Positions 12,443 through 22,748 of a stretch of DNA of 64,000 nt are shown one piece after another. The notes beneath the pieces are model-generated. The model saw only the letters and a program-made list of their open reading frames with translations, was not told where the DNA came from and did not search any database. Source of the stretch: Primula veris. Its lineage: Eukaryota; Streptophyta; Magnoliopsida; Ericales; Primulaceae. Made by a program: the position numbers and the translations under genes. Where the stretch lies: NCBI GenBank assembly GCA_963682055.1, contig OY821742.1, positions 35,125,060 through 35,189,059 of the forward strand, written 5' to 3'. The first letter of the stretch is position 1. The number at the start of each line of letters is the position of its first letter.

Positions 12443-13784
12443 AAAGGGCGCATGGACAGTCAAGTGCTCAAATACTCACAACAACAGAGAAGCTCATTGT
12501 ACTGAAATTTCTCCATCAGGCAATACATATGTTCCTCAGGTATGTGTTAATTGGTTTATTTTGGATGATAGACTTGTGAATATGTTTAGTTGTAATTTCA
12601 ACTTTTCTTTTATCTGTAATACTAATGGTCATTTCAATTCTTAAATTGTTAGCATCATGATGATTATATTCCGTTTTTTGGAAATTATGGCAAATTTTCA
12701 GAACTCAATGCGTCTGTTCTGAATACGACGGGACATGTAAGCACGTCTAACTTTTACTTGTCATTTAGAGAAAGTTACATTGGGACATTGGGTTGATATG
12801 TTTGATGTTTTAATGTGTTTGTAGGACCTTAATTCACTGGATTTGAATCTTTGCTAGTAATAACACTCGCTCTCAAGAGGTAAAAGTTTTGGAGACTTAC
12901 AAGGTTGATAAAATTTTGAATTTCATTAGCTTAGTATTTTTTTGCCCTCATTTCAGGCTCATCTAAGTAACGATTTCAATTTCCCGGAAGACAAAATGGC
13001 TTTAACTCAGGTGTCATATTGCTACGAAATGAACTATAATTTAGTCATTCTAATAAATTTTCATTTTGACAGGAAAAGACTTTTTTGGCTTTGTATTCTG
13101 ATTATTAATTTCTTTGTATATGCAGGTCTAGTTTTGGATGTTAGAAGCGTTTGAATTATTTGAAAAAGTGTCATCAAGTGGGTTTATTTTTTGAGGTGAG
13201 CAGCCCTAACTCCACTATAAAATTCTAAAAGCACATTTGAGTTATTTGAAAAAGTGTCATCAGACTCCCATGTTTGGGAGAATTAAATGATTTTTTTGTT
13301 ACATTTTTAGTTTTATACATTTCTTGGTGTTTAATTTTTTTTTTGATAATTTATATTTTTATAATGCCAAAATATAAAAAAAAAATGTATAAAATTAAAA
13401 TTTTACAGACTATTTTGAACAGAAAGTTTGAAATAAAAAACAAAATGTTGAAATAAAAACCATAATCCAAAAATAATTCCACGAAAACAGATGAAGAGTT
13501 ACGGAAACTCTCCAAATGGGAGAGTCTGTTCCCCCTCCATGTGTCAATTTCAATTGTCAGTGGTCAATTGACAAAGTTATAATGTACTATGTAGGTGACA
13601 GATAAAGTTGTTATGTACTTGATATTCCAAAATAATTTAAAGAGGTGAATAAAAATGTTACTATGTATGTGTTATTGTTGGTTATCTTGTTACTGTTTTT
13701 TATGTTATTTGAGATTAGATATAAAACTAACATGTAAAATATCTGATACATCAACTTAATACTATTTTAATAGCAAAGTTACTG

Positions 13785-14450
13785 TCTTCCAATTTATTTG
13801 CAACAGTTCAAGATAGGTCAATGTAAGCTGTAGATTTGGAGATACGACCTAATTAAATACTAAAAAGTGTCCTTGTTAATCCTTTTACCCTAAACACCAA
13901 TGTTTTATAAATTTCTGTTACCTGAAACAACAAACAATTATCTCAAATAAATTGAAATGCAAATAATGGTACAAAATTGTTTTAGTTCATCTAACATCAT
14001 GGAGTATTTGTTATCATCAAAACAAGAATAAATTATAACTTTTAGTTTTGAGTAAATACCACAAACAATGCATAGTTACAACATATCTATAAATTTTGCT
14101 AGAAACTGTATTAACACCTGCAAATTTTGCTATAATTCCCATAATTCTACTATACTCGAATTTTAACCAGATCTAATTATTTTAAGCTTACAAAACAAAA
14201 GGATGTCCATAATCTTTCTATAATTCCCATAATTCTACTAAACTAAAAATAAATGTTTGTTTTCTAATGCTTCAGTGCAACAACATAATCATCTTTTTAA
14301 CTCACAATATAAAAGTTGAGCAAAAATAGTTTACTTCATATAACCAAACCGGCAGATGGGTATCAAATTAGTCCTGTGCTAACTAAATTAAACATAATCC
14401 ATACACAAATCCTAAATATAACATGATGTCTGGATTTGAAAACAGATCAA
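13785..14450 (-). pseudogene. Second relic of the PUX10 locus, with an internal deletion
   Basis: 13,800-14,100 aligns with the 3' flank of the intact PUX10-like gene (49,150-49,435); 14,105-14,125 aligns with the 5' edge of its last exon (49,620-49,640); and 14,265-14,450 aligns with DNA upstream of the gene (53,960-54,180). Almost all coding sequence between these points is gone. A 25-bp word containing AATTCCCATAATTCTACT occurs twice (about 14,130 and 14,220). Not expressed as protein. Confidence 0.8.
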
Positions 14451-14835
14451 TTTTGGGTGCCACATGTGAATTTTATAAGTTGAAAACCCACTATAAAAAA
14501 ACGTTCTCAAAAAAACTAGGAACTCGTAACAAATGAAATAAAGTAACGAGCTGGGGGTTATTTACAAAATGCAGGAAAAAAAAAAAACAAGAATAGAAGG
14601 GTGAGTAAAAACCAAATTAAGTGGTAATTCATTTCAATTAATAATATCTCAAAACTCACAAACTTATGACACATTTCATAACCGCTAAGTTAATTAGGAA
14701 AAATACTCTCATATTAATTTAGCGGTCATAAAATGTGCCACAGATTTGCAATTGAGAATTAGGCAGATGAGAGATAAGGTTTATTTGTGGTTGTGGAATT
14801 TGTAAGCGGAAGGGTTGTTTATTTATAGGCAAATA

Positions 14836-15047
14836 TTAACTTTGTGATTGGTGTAAATTGTTTTGGGGGGATTGATGAGGTGTAAGTTTGGTTTTGTTGG
14901 TGTGTTTCTTTTGTGAGACGTTTCTATTCAATTATTGGTATTAATTTTGTGATTGGTGGAAATTTGTTTTGGAAAGGATTGATGAGGTGTAAGTTTGGTT
15001 TTGTTGGTGTGTTTCTTTTATGAGACGTTTCTACTCAATTATTGTAA
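14836..15047. repeat. Tandem duplication, about 105 bp x 2
   Basis: Two copies of a block with TTTGTGATTGGTG, GGATTGATGAGGTGTAAG and GTTGGTGTGTTTCTTTT. A third partial trace, CTTTTGTTGGTGTG, lies at 15,057 and again at 15,099. Non-coding. Confidence 0.85.
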
Positions 15048-15193
15048 TACACATTCTTTTGTTGGTGTGTTACTACCCGTGACTAACTTTTTCCTTTTTC
15101 TTTTGTTGGTGTGCTACCAGGGGGTCGTCTAAATTTTACCCGATCCGAACCGACGGTCTTTGTTATTCGGATAACGAATTTAGCGGTTTTTTC

Positions 15194-15878
15194 TGGCGAG
15201 CTTGATTTTCTTCCCAAGCTCGACTTAATCAATTTAGCGTTGGCTCCGATCTTCCGAGGTGGTCAGGTGTGCTCCGGCGGTCAGGTGGTCTTCGTGCCTG
15301 CACAAGGAACGAACAGGGGCCCGGGGTTGTTGCCGGGTTTTCCCTCTCCGACGATCAAGTCAGTATCGAGGTTAACTGAAAGTAGGAATATAATAAAGGG
15401 TGAGGGACCGGGCCGGTTACAGGTCGGTGTATCGAGTGGTACAGATAGTGTTCAGGGGGTCCGGGTTGTTTAAGCTTTATCTCTCCTCTCTCTCTCTGTG
15501 CGTCCCCTTCTAAGTAGGATTAGGGGGGGGTATTTATAGTGAGGTTCAGAGGTGTATTAACCCTTGGATCACTGTACTGTAAGATGCTGATCCAACGGCG
15601 TCAGTCATTTATGACTCTGACAAGAGTACTGTCCTTTCCCGGGGCCCACTGGAGGTGTCCTATGATTGGGCCACGTCGATGAAACGTCAGGAGGGTCCCC
15701 CAAGGGGGCAGTAGCATTAATTGGTGAAGCGTATCGAGTACGCTTCTTTGGGCCGGCCTAGCTTCACCCCGTTTGGTGATGAGCCGGGGTGGTGAGACAT
15801 CCACTATATATGGCCCCGGTTTGTTTGTTTTCGTGGTGATATCGGTCCGGACGAGGGGATACTGACATTCCCTCGCCA
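15194..15878 (-). repeat. 3' LTR of the Tat element
   Basis: 685 bp, with the TG...CA termini described for the element. Compared with the other LTR I see differences in the CTCTCTC run near 15,491, a G run of 8 instead of 7 near 15,525, GGAGGTG versus GGACGTG, GGGGGCAG versus GGGGACAG, and GGATACTG versus GGACACTG. Confidence 0.92.
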
Positions 15879-16267
15879 ATAGCTCCCTGTCCGGAGTCGT
15901 CGTTAGTGACAATGCCGGTGAGTACCTTCTTCACTTTACGGGGGCTCCGGTCATTCCGTCTTCATGTTTGGCTGTCTTGAGGCACCTCGGCGTGACTCGT
16001 CTCTTGATACGTGTCCAACCATTCATGGATTTCTTACACGTGGAGCACTCCAGTTTTGTAATTTTGAGGCGCCGCCTGTCTTTTCAGTCTCTTCGATGTC
16101 ATTAATGCTAAAACGGCTGAAAGGCGACACTTGGCAGACGACCTCTCCTTGTCGTACACGTGGAAGGCGTGGGTTGAGTGGCGGCTGTCATTTGTGGGAG
16201 TTCGCGCAATGAGCCGTTGCGTCTTTTCATCTTCTGGTAAATGTCTTTTCACCTTCCATTAGGGGCC

Positions 16268-16275
16268 TATAAATA
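16268..16275 (+). promoter_or_regulatory. TATA box for the antisense ORF
   Basis: TATAAATA lies 142 bases upstream of the ATG at 16,410 in GGCCTATAAATACCCCC context, and is followed by a CT-rich leader with CACCAACCAACC just before the start codon. Spacing and leader are those of a plant RNA polymerase II promoter, independent of the LTR, which reads the other strand. Confidence 0.65.
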
Positions 16276-16409
16276 CCCCCAGTGAAATTCATTTTTCACT
16301 TTCTACTTTTCTTTCTAGATTTTCACAGCAAGCCATTTTCTCTCTCTAGATTTCTATAGCAAACCATCTCCTCTTTACTTAACGAAATTTCACCAACCAA
16401 CCAACCATC

Positions 16410-19047
16410 ATGGTTATAAAACACGGAGCCGGTAAGGGCCCGATGGTCGCTCCGCAACCACGGTGCCTGGCCGTAGCAGCGAATGCTCTGCCGTTCCGTC
16501 CGATGATTCTCGATCCGACCCTGTCCGTGGAGGGGAACGACAGCAGCATAATGGTGAGGCTACACGGGCCTGACCTCAACGAATTCCGAGAACTCTGCGG
16601 GATCGGAGAGGAGTTCAAACTCCGGAGATGTGAGAGTGTCGATGAAGTGAACGGCATAGTGGCCCGTCCCAACGACATGGTAACCCTCTCTCTCTCTACT
16701 CTCCTCTATGGGGGTACCCACCTCCCCATCCCGGAGCTGCTGGCAGAGTTGTGCGCTTGGACGCAGACTCTTCCATGCCAGTGGCCCCTCCAGGCGCACC
16801 GTATCTGCGCCGGGATGGAGGCTCTGAATGTGTTGTTGGGCCCGGCCCTGCCAGAACCATTAGGGCTTAGGGAGCTCTTGGCCTGCTATGAATTCCTGCA
16901 GACCGAGCCAAGCTCCCAGTCCAAGAGCAGGCAGCCTTACTTAAGGTGCCGTGCTTACAATCAGTTGATCACGGGTAACTCCGATTCTAATCGGGGTTAT
17001 ACCCAAGATGTGATCGTGGTGGAAGGCCATTGGCTCCACCGGACCGACCTGATACTCCCGTCCAGGCCGGGGAGGGTGCTAAGCACCAAAGAGAACAAGG
17101 CCACAGTGGCCTCTAAGCTCCGGGGTCTGGGTGAGCCCAATACTGAGTCCATAGAGGTGGCTCTGAACTGGTGGGGTCCCGACGGGACCGATGCTGGGGC
17201 GCGCGATGCGGAGCGTCTCCTAACTTGTGGTTCCCCAACAACCTGCAAGGGGAACTAATTCATTTGGCCCCACAGGACCTTCTGTCCTGTGGGGTACTCC
17301 CGAGAGAGGTGGGAGAAAGAGAATGGGTTGGAGTCCACCCTCCCTCCTAAAGCGGCTGAAACCGAGGCCGTGACAGGGCCCGTGGCGAAGAAGGTGGCGG
17401 CGAAGCCCAAGGCAAAGTCAAGCAGCAGCAGGACGAAGAAGGTTATGACTGTGACGTCTTTTGCTCCTGCCTCTGCCGGGGTCAAATGGGAGGTTCGTCC
17501 GGATGGGACCATCCTCAATTATAGGGAGGGGCCGGACGGCACCCGGTGCTATATAGACCAACACGGGAACCCTTTGAAGGAGATCGTTCCCCTTAGCTCC
17601 AGAAAGCCCGTTGCGAGGAGTCCCTCTCACCTCGAAGATAGCCTCGTGGGCGAAGAGCTTACAGGGCCGAGCTTGGGTACCTCGCGGACCAGAGTAAGTC
17701 TAAGTCATTCCATGTTCTTGACATCATTTGACACTTAGCTAGATTTTGTTGATTTTTCTAACTCTTTTTGTATTTGGCCTGTACAGGTGGTCCGTTCTGA
17801 CGAGGAGGAGGAAGCAGATGAAGAAGATGCTGCCGCGGCTGGGGGAAGTGGAGAGGGAGAGGGGGAAGGGGTCGTGGCCGAGGAGGGTATCATAGCGCTT
17901 GAGGCCGTCGAGACGGAGAAGGTGGTCGGAGAGGAGGTGGTCATAGAGCCCGAGACCACAACAAAGGAGGTCGACACAGGGGACAACGAAGTGGTTGTCA
18001 TGCCTCAGTCTGGCGCCAATATTGCTGCTGACTTGGCTGCTCAGACTAGGCTTGACCGGGCGGCCCGCAAGGCCCGGCTTGGGAAAAGAAAAGTGGAGGG
18101 GGCGAAGCCCCTCCGTGATGGGAAGAAAACCAAGGCTGGAGGGGGCACCTCGCCTGAGGTCGTGGTGACGGAGAGGCCGAGAGTGACATTGGGCCCAACT
18201 CAAAGCGCGAGCTCCTCTGCCGCCTCTGCCATCTCACCGACCCATAGGATGCCAGTGCAAACACCCGAGGAGGTGAAGGCGGCGACGGGGGTAAAGAGCA
18301 TAATGGAGGCTCACCCGTCCGCCGGACTACTAGCTTTGGCTGCGCTCCAGCAGCAAAGCGTCGAGGCTGACCATCGGGGTCGTGACCTCGCATCCTCTAT
18401 GACATCGGCCATGGCCATGATTCCCCAGGTACGTAACCCTCTATTTTTGTTTTATGCTGTATGCTTTCGTATTGTTTCTTTCAAATATTTTGCTAAGTGT
18501 TTTGCCTTTTCCCTCGTAGGCCTACTTAATGATGAATCAATATGTTTATCACCAAGGCCAGCTGGTGAGATCATGGGCCGGTAAGGCCGAGGCCAACGCG
18601 AAGCTCTTGGAGGAGGCCCAAAAAAGGGCGGAGGAGGCCGAGAGCAGGGCGGAGAAAGCCGAAGGCCTCAATGCCACGGTCGAGGCGAAAAGGGTCGAAG
18701 CTGTGAAGGCCAAGATGGGGGCTGAGGAGCGAGCTCAAGCAGCGGAGGCGGCTCTGAAAGAGGCCGAAGCAAAGGCGGCTGATAAGCTGAAGTCTGCGGT
18801 TCAAGCTGCTCAAGCCGAACTAAACGCAGCCTGGGTCGAAAAGACACAGAAGGAATTCAATTCCTTCTATGTCGAAGGGTGGACCGAGGCGGCAGCCTTT
18901 CTGAGGGCGGGACCGGACCATCCGGTATGGAGCATGGACAACATCGTCGTTCCGGTCCCCTCGGCTCCTATCCCAGAGGTGGTTCCCCTCACTCCCCGAG
19001 CTCTCTCCGACGAAGAGGATGAGGGAGATGGCGACGGGGATATCTAG
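16410..19047 (+). CDS. Antisense extra ORF (aORF) of the Tat element, three exons
   Basis: Read against gag-pol. Exons 16,410-17,693, 17,787-18,428 and 18,520-19,047 join in phase 0 at GT...AG introns (GTAAGT/TACAG and GTACGT/CGTAG); the ATG sits in a good plant context (ATCATGG). The predicted chain has about 816 codons. Its N-terminal 280 residues resemble the plant transposon-associated globular region (LYGGTHLPIPELLAEL). The middle is acidic and Ala/Glu-rich, and the third exon forms a long Ala/Glu/Lys coiled coil followed by an acidic tail. One in-frame TAA at 17,256-17,258 interrupts exon 1; otherwise the frame is open. Similar antisense ORFs are known in Tat-lineage elements, but their function is unknown and I do not assign one. 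Confidence 0.75.
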
Positions 19048-19309
19048 GGTAGTTTGTCTTTTTTGATGTAATCCCCTTTTTCTTTTTCTTTTGTACTTAG
19101 TATGTAATAGCTTTCCATTGAATGAAATGAAAAACAATTTTGGCTCTTCTTCAGACTTGTCTTTATTTATTCTCCTGTTTTTATCTATGTTGTGTGTTTA
19201 TTCATCATTCATTGTGTACATGCTCCCAAATGAGGGGGCCCTTATGCTTCCGCGTTGGGGCGACCATTTTATATACAGCACAATTCGAGTTGGTGCGTGT
19301 AGAAACACT

Positions 19310-19775
19310 TGAAACTTAAATGAACTGAAAAAATATGAACCGGGGTGCCGTATAGGCTCGTGTTCTGAAACACTTAAAGAAAAATTTAAATGAATTGAAG
19401 AATTCAATGAAATATGAACCGGGGTGCTGTATAGGCTCGTGTTCTGAAACACTTAAAGAAAAATTTAAATGAATTGAAGAATTCAAGTAAATATGAACCG
19501 GGGTGCCGTATAGGCTCGTGTTCTGAAACACTTAAAGAAAAATTTAAATGAACTGAAGAATTCAAGTAAATATGAACCGGGGTGCCGTATAGACTCGTGT
19601 TCTGAAACACTTAAAGAAAAATTTAAATGAATTGAAGAATTCAAGTAAATATGAACCGGGGTGCCGTATAGGCTCGTGTTCTGAAACACTTAAAGAAAAA
19701 TTTAAATGAATTGAAGAATTCAAGTAAATATGAACCGGGGTGCCGTATAGGCTTGTGTTCTGAAACACTTAGAGA
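19310..19775. repeat. 79-bp tandem repeat, about six copies
   Basis: Units repeat every 79 bases, each with TATGAACCGGGGTGCCGTAT, GCTCGTGTTCTGAAACACTT and AAATTTAAATGAA. They lie between the end of the antisense ORF and the end of integrase, that is in the 3' untranslated part of the element. Tat-lineage elements are known to carry such tandem arrays there, and some satellites arose from them. Confidence 0.95.
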
Positions 19776-19895
19776 AAAATTCAAACGAAATGTACGCCGG
19801 GGAGCTATTGAGATAACAACAGTTTTCATTTATAGAGCCCACAGGCATAAATTTACATCACATTCCTATTTACACAAAGACATAAAGGCCGAGCC

Positions 19896-22748
19896 CTACT
19901 GGTAGTACTTCCTTAAGTTGTTGACGTTCCACGGTCGGTCCATCGGGACGTCGTTGGGAAGACGACCCAACAGGTAGGCCCCGTTCCCTACCGCACCGAG
20001 GATTCGATAAGGGCCTTCCCAATTGGGGCCTAGCTTGCCGTCGGACTGTATCCTGGTGTTGTTGTTTACTTTTCGTAATACGAGGTCTTCGTCTTGGAAA
20101 CGCCTGGCGTTCACTCTTTTGTTATAAGAACGCCCCAATTCGTTTTTATATTCGGCGTTATGGATGGCCGCAACCTCCCTTCTTTCTTCGGCGTAGTCCA
20201 GCTCTAGCCCCATCATCTTTTCGTTAAGCCCCTTTTCCACCATGTCCGTCCTCAGAGAAGGAAGCCCGATTTCTAACGGGATGATGGCTTCCATTCCGTA
20301 AGTAAGGCTATAGGGTGTCTGTTGAGTGCCCCGTCTTTTCGTCGTTCGGTAGGCCCAAAGGACGTGATGCAGCTCTGCAGCCCATCGTCCTTTGGACTCG
20401 TCTAGCCTCTTCTTGATTCCGTCAAGCACAGTCTTATTTGACACCTCAGCTTGTCCGTTGCATTGGGGGTACGATGGGGTCGAATAGTAGTTCTTGATGT
20501 GATACTTTGCATACATCGCTTTTAATTTGACCCCGGTGAACTGTCCCCCATTGTCCGCGACGATTGAGTAGGGGATTCCGAATCTGGTGATCACGTCTCT
20601 CCAGAGGAAACGTATCACTTCGGCCTCTGTGATTTTCGCCAAGGCCACGGCCTCCACCCACTTTGAGAAGTAATCGGTGACCATGAGGAGGAACTTCTTC
20701 CTCCCCAGGGCCACGTGGAATGGTCCGACGATATCCATGCCCCACTGCGCAAAGGGCCAGGGCGAGGTCACGCTGCTCATTTTTTGCGCCGGGGCATGGG
20801 GTATAGGTGCGTACCTCTGACACTTCTCGCATCTGAGTACGAAAGCTTTGGCGTCCTTCTGCATGAGGGGCCACCAATATCCGTGGGTCAAGGCTCGGTT
20901 GGCCAGCGATCTGCCCCCGGTATGGCTCCCACACGTTCCTTCGTGAATTTCTTCCATGACCCTTATCACCATGTCGGGGTGGACGCAGAGTAAGTAGGGG
21001 CCAGAGAACGATCTTTTATAGAGCTTGTCGTTGGGAGCTACCCAGAATCCCAGTGCCGTTCTTCTTATTTTCTCGGCCTCTTTCTTGTCATTGGGAAGAT
21101 CACCGGAGCGATGGTATTCGATTATGGGGTCCATCCAGCTTGGCTCCGGCGGGAGGTCAGTCACCATGTTAATTGTTGCCTTAGCCTCGATGCTAGGCGA
21201 AGGGACATATTCTATGGTGATGACTCTCTCTTTCTTATCACTCATGACCGAGGCCAGGGTCGCTAGTGCATCGGCGTGGGTGTTCTCGTTTCTATTGATG
21301 TTGACGATTTCTTGGCATTCGAAACTTTGGAGTATTCCGGAAGCGATAGCCACGTAGCTGGCCATTCTCTCGTCCTTCGTCTGAAATTCACCACTGATCT
21401 GGCTGCTGACTAATTGGGAGTCCGTATGCACCAGTATCTTTTTGATTCCGAGGCTTCGGGCCATTTTTAAGCCGGCGATCACGGCCTCATATTCGGCCTC
21501 GTTATTCGTGGCTCGGAAGCCAAGTTGGATTGACTTCTCGATCACATCCCCTTGGGGAGATCGGAGCACGACGCCAAGGCCGGACCCTTTCTTATTGGCG
21601 GCTCCATCCGCGTGCAAGGTCCAGGCCTCGGGGGCACGACCTGTGACGTCGGGGCATTGAGTCGTCCCAGTGAATTCTGCCACGAAGTCGGCCAGGGCCT
21701 GTCCTTTGACGGATATTCGCGGCGCATAGCTGATGTCGTAGGCGTTCAAGTGGCAGGCCCACTTCATCATTCGTCGAGAGAGATCCCCCTTTCGGAGTAT
21801 TTCTCGCACGGGCTGGTCAGTATAGACCACAATGCTGTGTGCAGAGAAATAGTGAGCAAGTTTTCGTGAGGCCACGACGAGGGCTAGGATGAGTTTTTCC
21901 ACAGGCATATACATAGCCTCGGCATCGAGGAGAGTTTTGCTCACGTAATAGATAGGCCTTTGCTCCCTGTCGAGTTCCTTGATGAGGACGGCGCTGACGG
22001 CTATCTCAGACACGGCCAGGTATAGGGTAAGGACATCGCCTGGGTCCGGCTTGGTTAGAAGGGGCGGACTTCCGAGGTAGTCCGCCAGCTCGGTGAACGC
22101 ACACCGGCATTCATCGTTCCATTCGAATTTCTTCTGAGCTTTCAAGGCCGTAAAGAATGGCTTGCATCGATCCCCGAACCGGGCAATAAATCGGTTGAGG
22201 GCGGCAGCCATTCCGGCTAGCTTTTGTATGTCCCTTCTCCTCTCAGGTGTTTTCAAATTTTTCAAGGCAGAGATCTGGGACGGGTTCGCTTCGATGCCGC
22301 GGTGGGTCACCATGAACCCCAGGAATTTGCCGGCGCCTACCCCGAAGGCACATTTAGAGGCGTTCAGCTTCAGGTCATGTCTTCGTATAGTTTCGAACAC
22401 CTCTTTTAGGTCGGACAGGTGGTCCCTCTCCTGGGTGCTTTTTACCACCATGTCGTCAATATAGACCTCCATGGTTCGGCCTATGTTTTTAGAGAATATC
22501 TTGGTGACCATTCTCTGATAGGTCGCCCCGGCGTTTTTGAGTCCGAAGGGCATCACTTTGTAGCAGTAATTTCCCCTTGGGGTGATGAAGGCAGTTTTTT
22601 CTTGGTCGGCCTCCGACATAGGTATTTGATGGTAGCCGGAGCAGGCATCCAGGAAGCTCATTCTGGCGGCCCCGGCCGTAGAGTCCACTATTTGATCGAT
22701 TTTGGGCAAGGGGAAAGGATCCTTTGGACAGGCCTTGTTGAGGCTCGT
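19896..22748 (-). CDS. Tat pol, distal part: reverse transcriptase, RNase H, integrase
   Basis: Continues in the same frame after the TAG at 22,749-22,751, with ATG at 22,709 giving 937 residues. RT: FLDACSGYHQIPM, MPFGLKNAGATYQRM and the catalytic YIDDMVVKS (about residue 83). RNase H: WTLHADGAANKKGSG with the DEDD-type first Asp, then NNEAEYEA. Integrase: an HHCC finger (HTGGRSLANRALTHGY...CEKCQRYAP), then the D,D,E core with GMDIVGPF, ADNGGQFTG and NGQAEVSNKT. No chromodomain is seen, as expected for Tat. The reading frame is otherwise undamaged to its stop, so polymerase, RNase H and strand-transfer residues are all present. Confidence 0.92.
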   Translation of the reverse strand, partial: TSLNKACPKDPFPLPKIDQIVDSTAGAARMSFLDACSGYHQIPMSEADQEKTAFITPRGNYCYKVMPFGLKNAGATYQRMVTKIFSKNIGRTMEVYIDDMVVKSTQERDHLSDLKEVFETIRRHDLKLNASKCAFGVGAGKFLGFMVTHRGIEANPSQISALKNLKTPERRRDIQKLAGMAAALNRFIARFGDRCKPFFTALKAQKKFEWNDECRCAFTELADYLGSPPLLTKPDPGDVLTLYLAVSEIAVSAVLIKELDREQRPIYYVSKTLLDAEAMYMPVEKLILALVVASRKLAHYFSAHSIVVYTDQPVREILRKGDLSRRMMKWACHLNAYDISYAPRISVKGQALADFVAEFTGTTQCPDVTGRAPEAWTLHADGAANKKGSGLGVVLRSPQGDVIEKSIQLGFRATNNEAEYEAVIAGLKMARSLGIKKILVHTDSQLVSSQISGEFQTKDERMASYVAIASGILQSFECQEIVNINRNENTHADALATLASVMSDKKERVITIEYVPSPSIEAKATINMVTDLPPEPSWMDPIIEYHRSGDLPNDKKEAEKIRRTALGFWVAPNDKLYKRSFSGPYLLCVHPDMVIRVMEEIHEGTCGSHTGGRSLANRALTHGYWWPLMQKDAKAFVLRCEKCQRYAPIPHAPAQKMSSVTSPWPFAQWGMDIVGPFHVALGRKKFLLMVTDYFSKWVEAVALAKITEAEVIRFLWRDVITRFGIPYSIVADNGGQFTGVKLKAMYAKYHIKNYYSTPSYPQCNGQAEVSNKTVLDGIKKRLDESKGRWAAELHHVLWAYRTTKRRGTQQTPYSLTYGMEAIIPLEIGLPSLRTDMVEKGLNEKMMGLELDYAEERREVAAIHNAEYKNELGRSYNKRVNARRFQDEDLVLRKVNNNTRIQSDGKLGPNWEGPYRILGAVGNGAYLLGRLPNDVPMDRPWNVNNLRKYYQ

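Larger units (their letters stand above)
9729..13206 (+). mobile_element. MULE with a FAR1-type transposase (decayed)
   Basis: The ends are inverted: GGGCTGCTCACCTC at the left, GAGGTGAGCAGCCC at the right, 14 bp perfect. Flanking bases TAACTCGGA (left) and TAACTCCAC (right) agree at 6 of 9 positions, a worn 9-bp duplication as expected for Mutator-like elements. Inside is a FAR1/FHY3-related transposase on the plus strand. The 3.48-kb length and single gene fit a once autonomous element that has since decayed. Confidence 0.75.

Noticed and set aside
17735..18393. Minus-strand open frames opposite the antisense ORF
   Set aside because: Low-complexity Ser/Thr/Pro-rich mirror images of the Ala/Glu-rich exon 2, without independent features.
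19198..19768. Series of nearly identical 60-85-residue minus-strand frames
   Set aside because: Produced by the 79-bp tandem repeat being readable in one frame; not genes.
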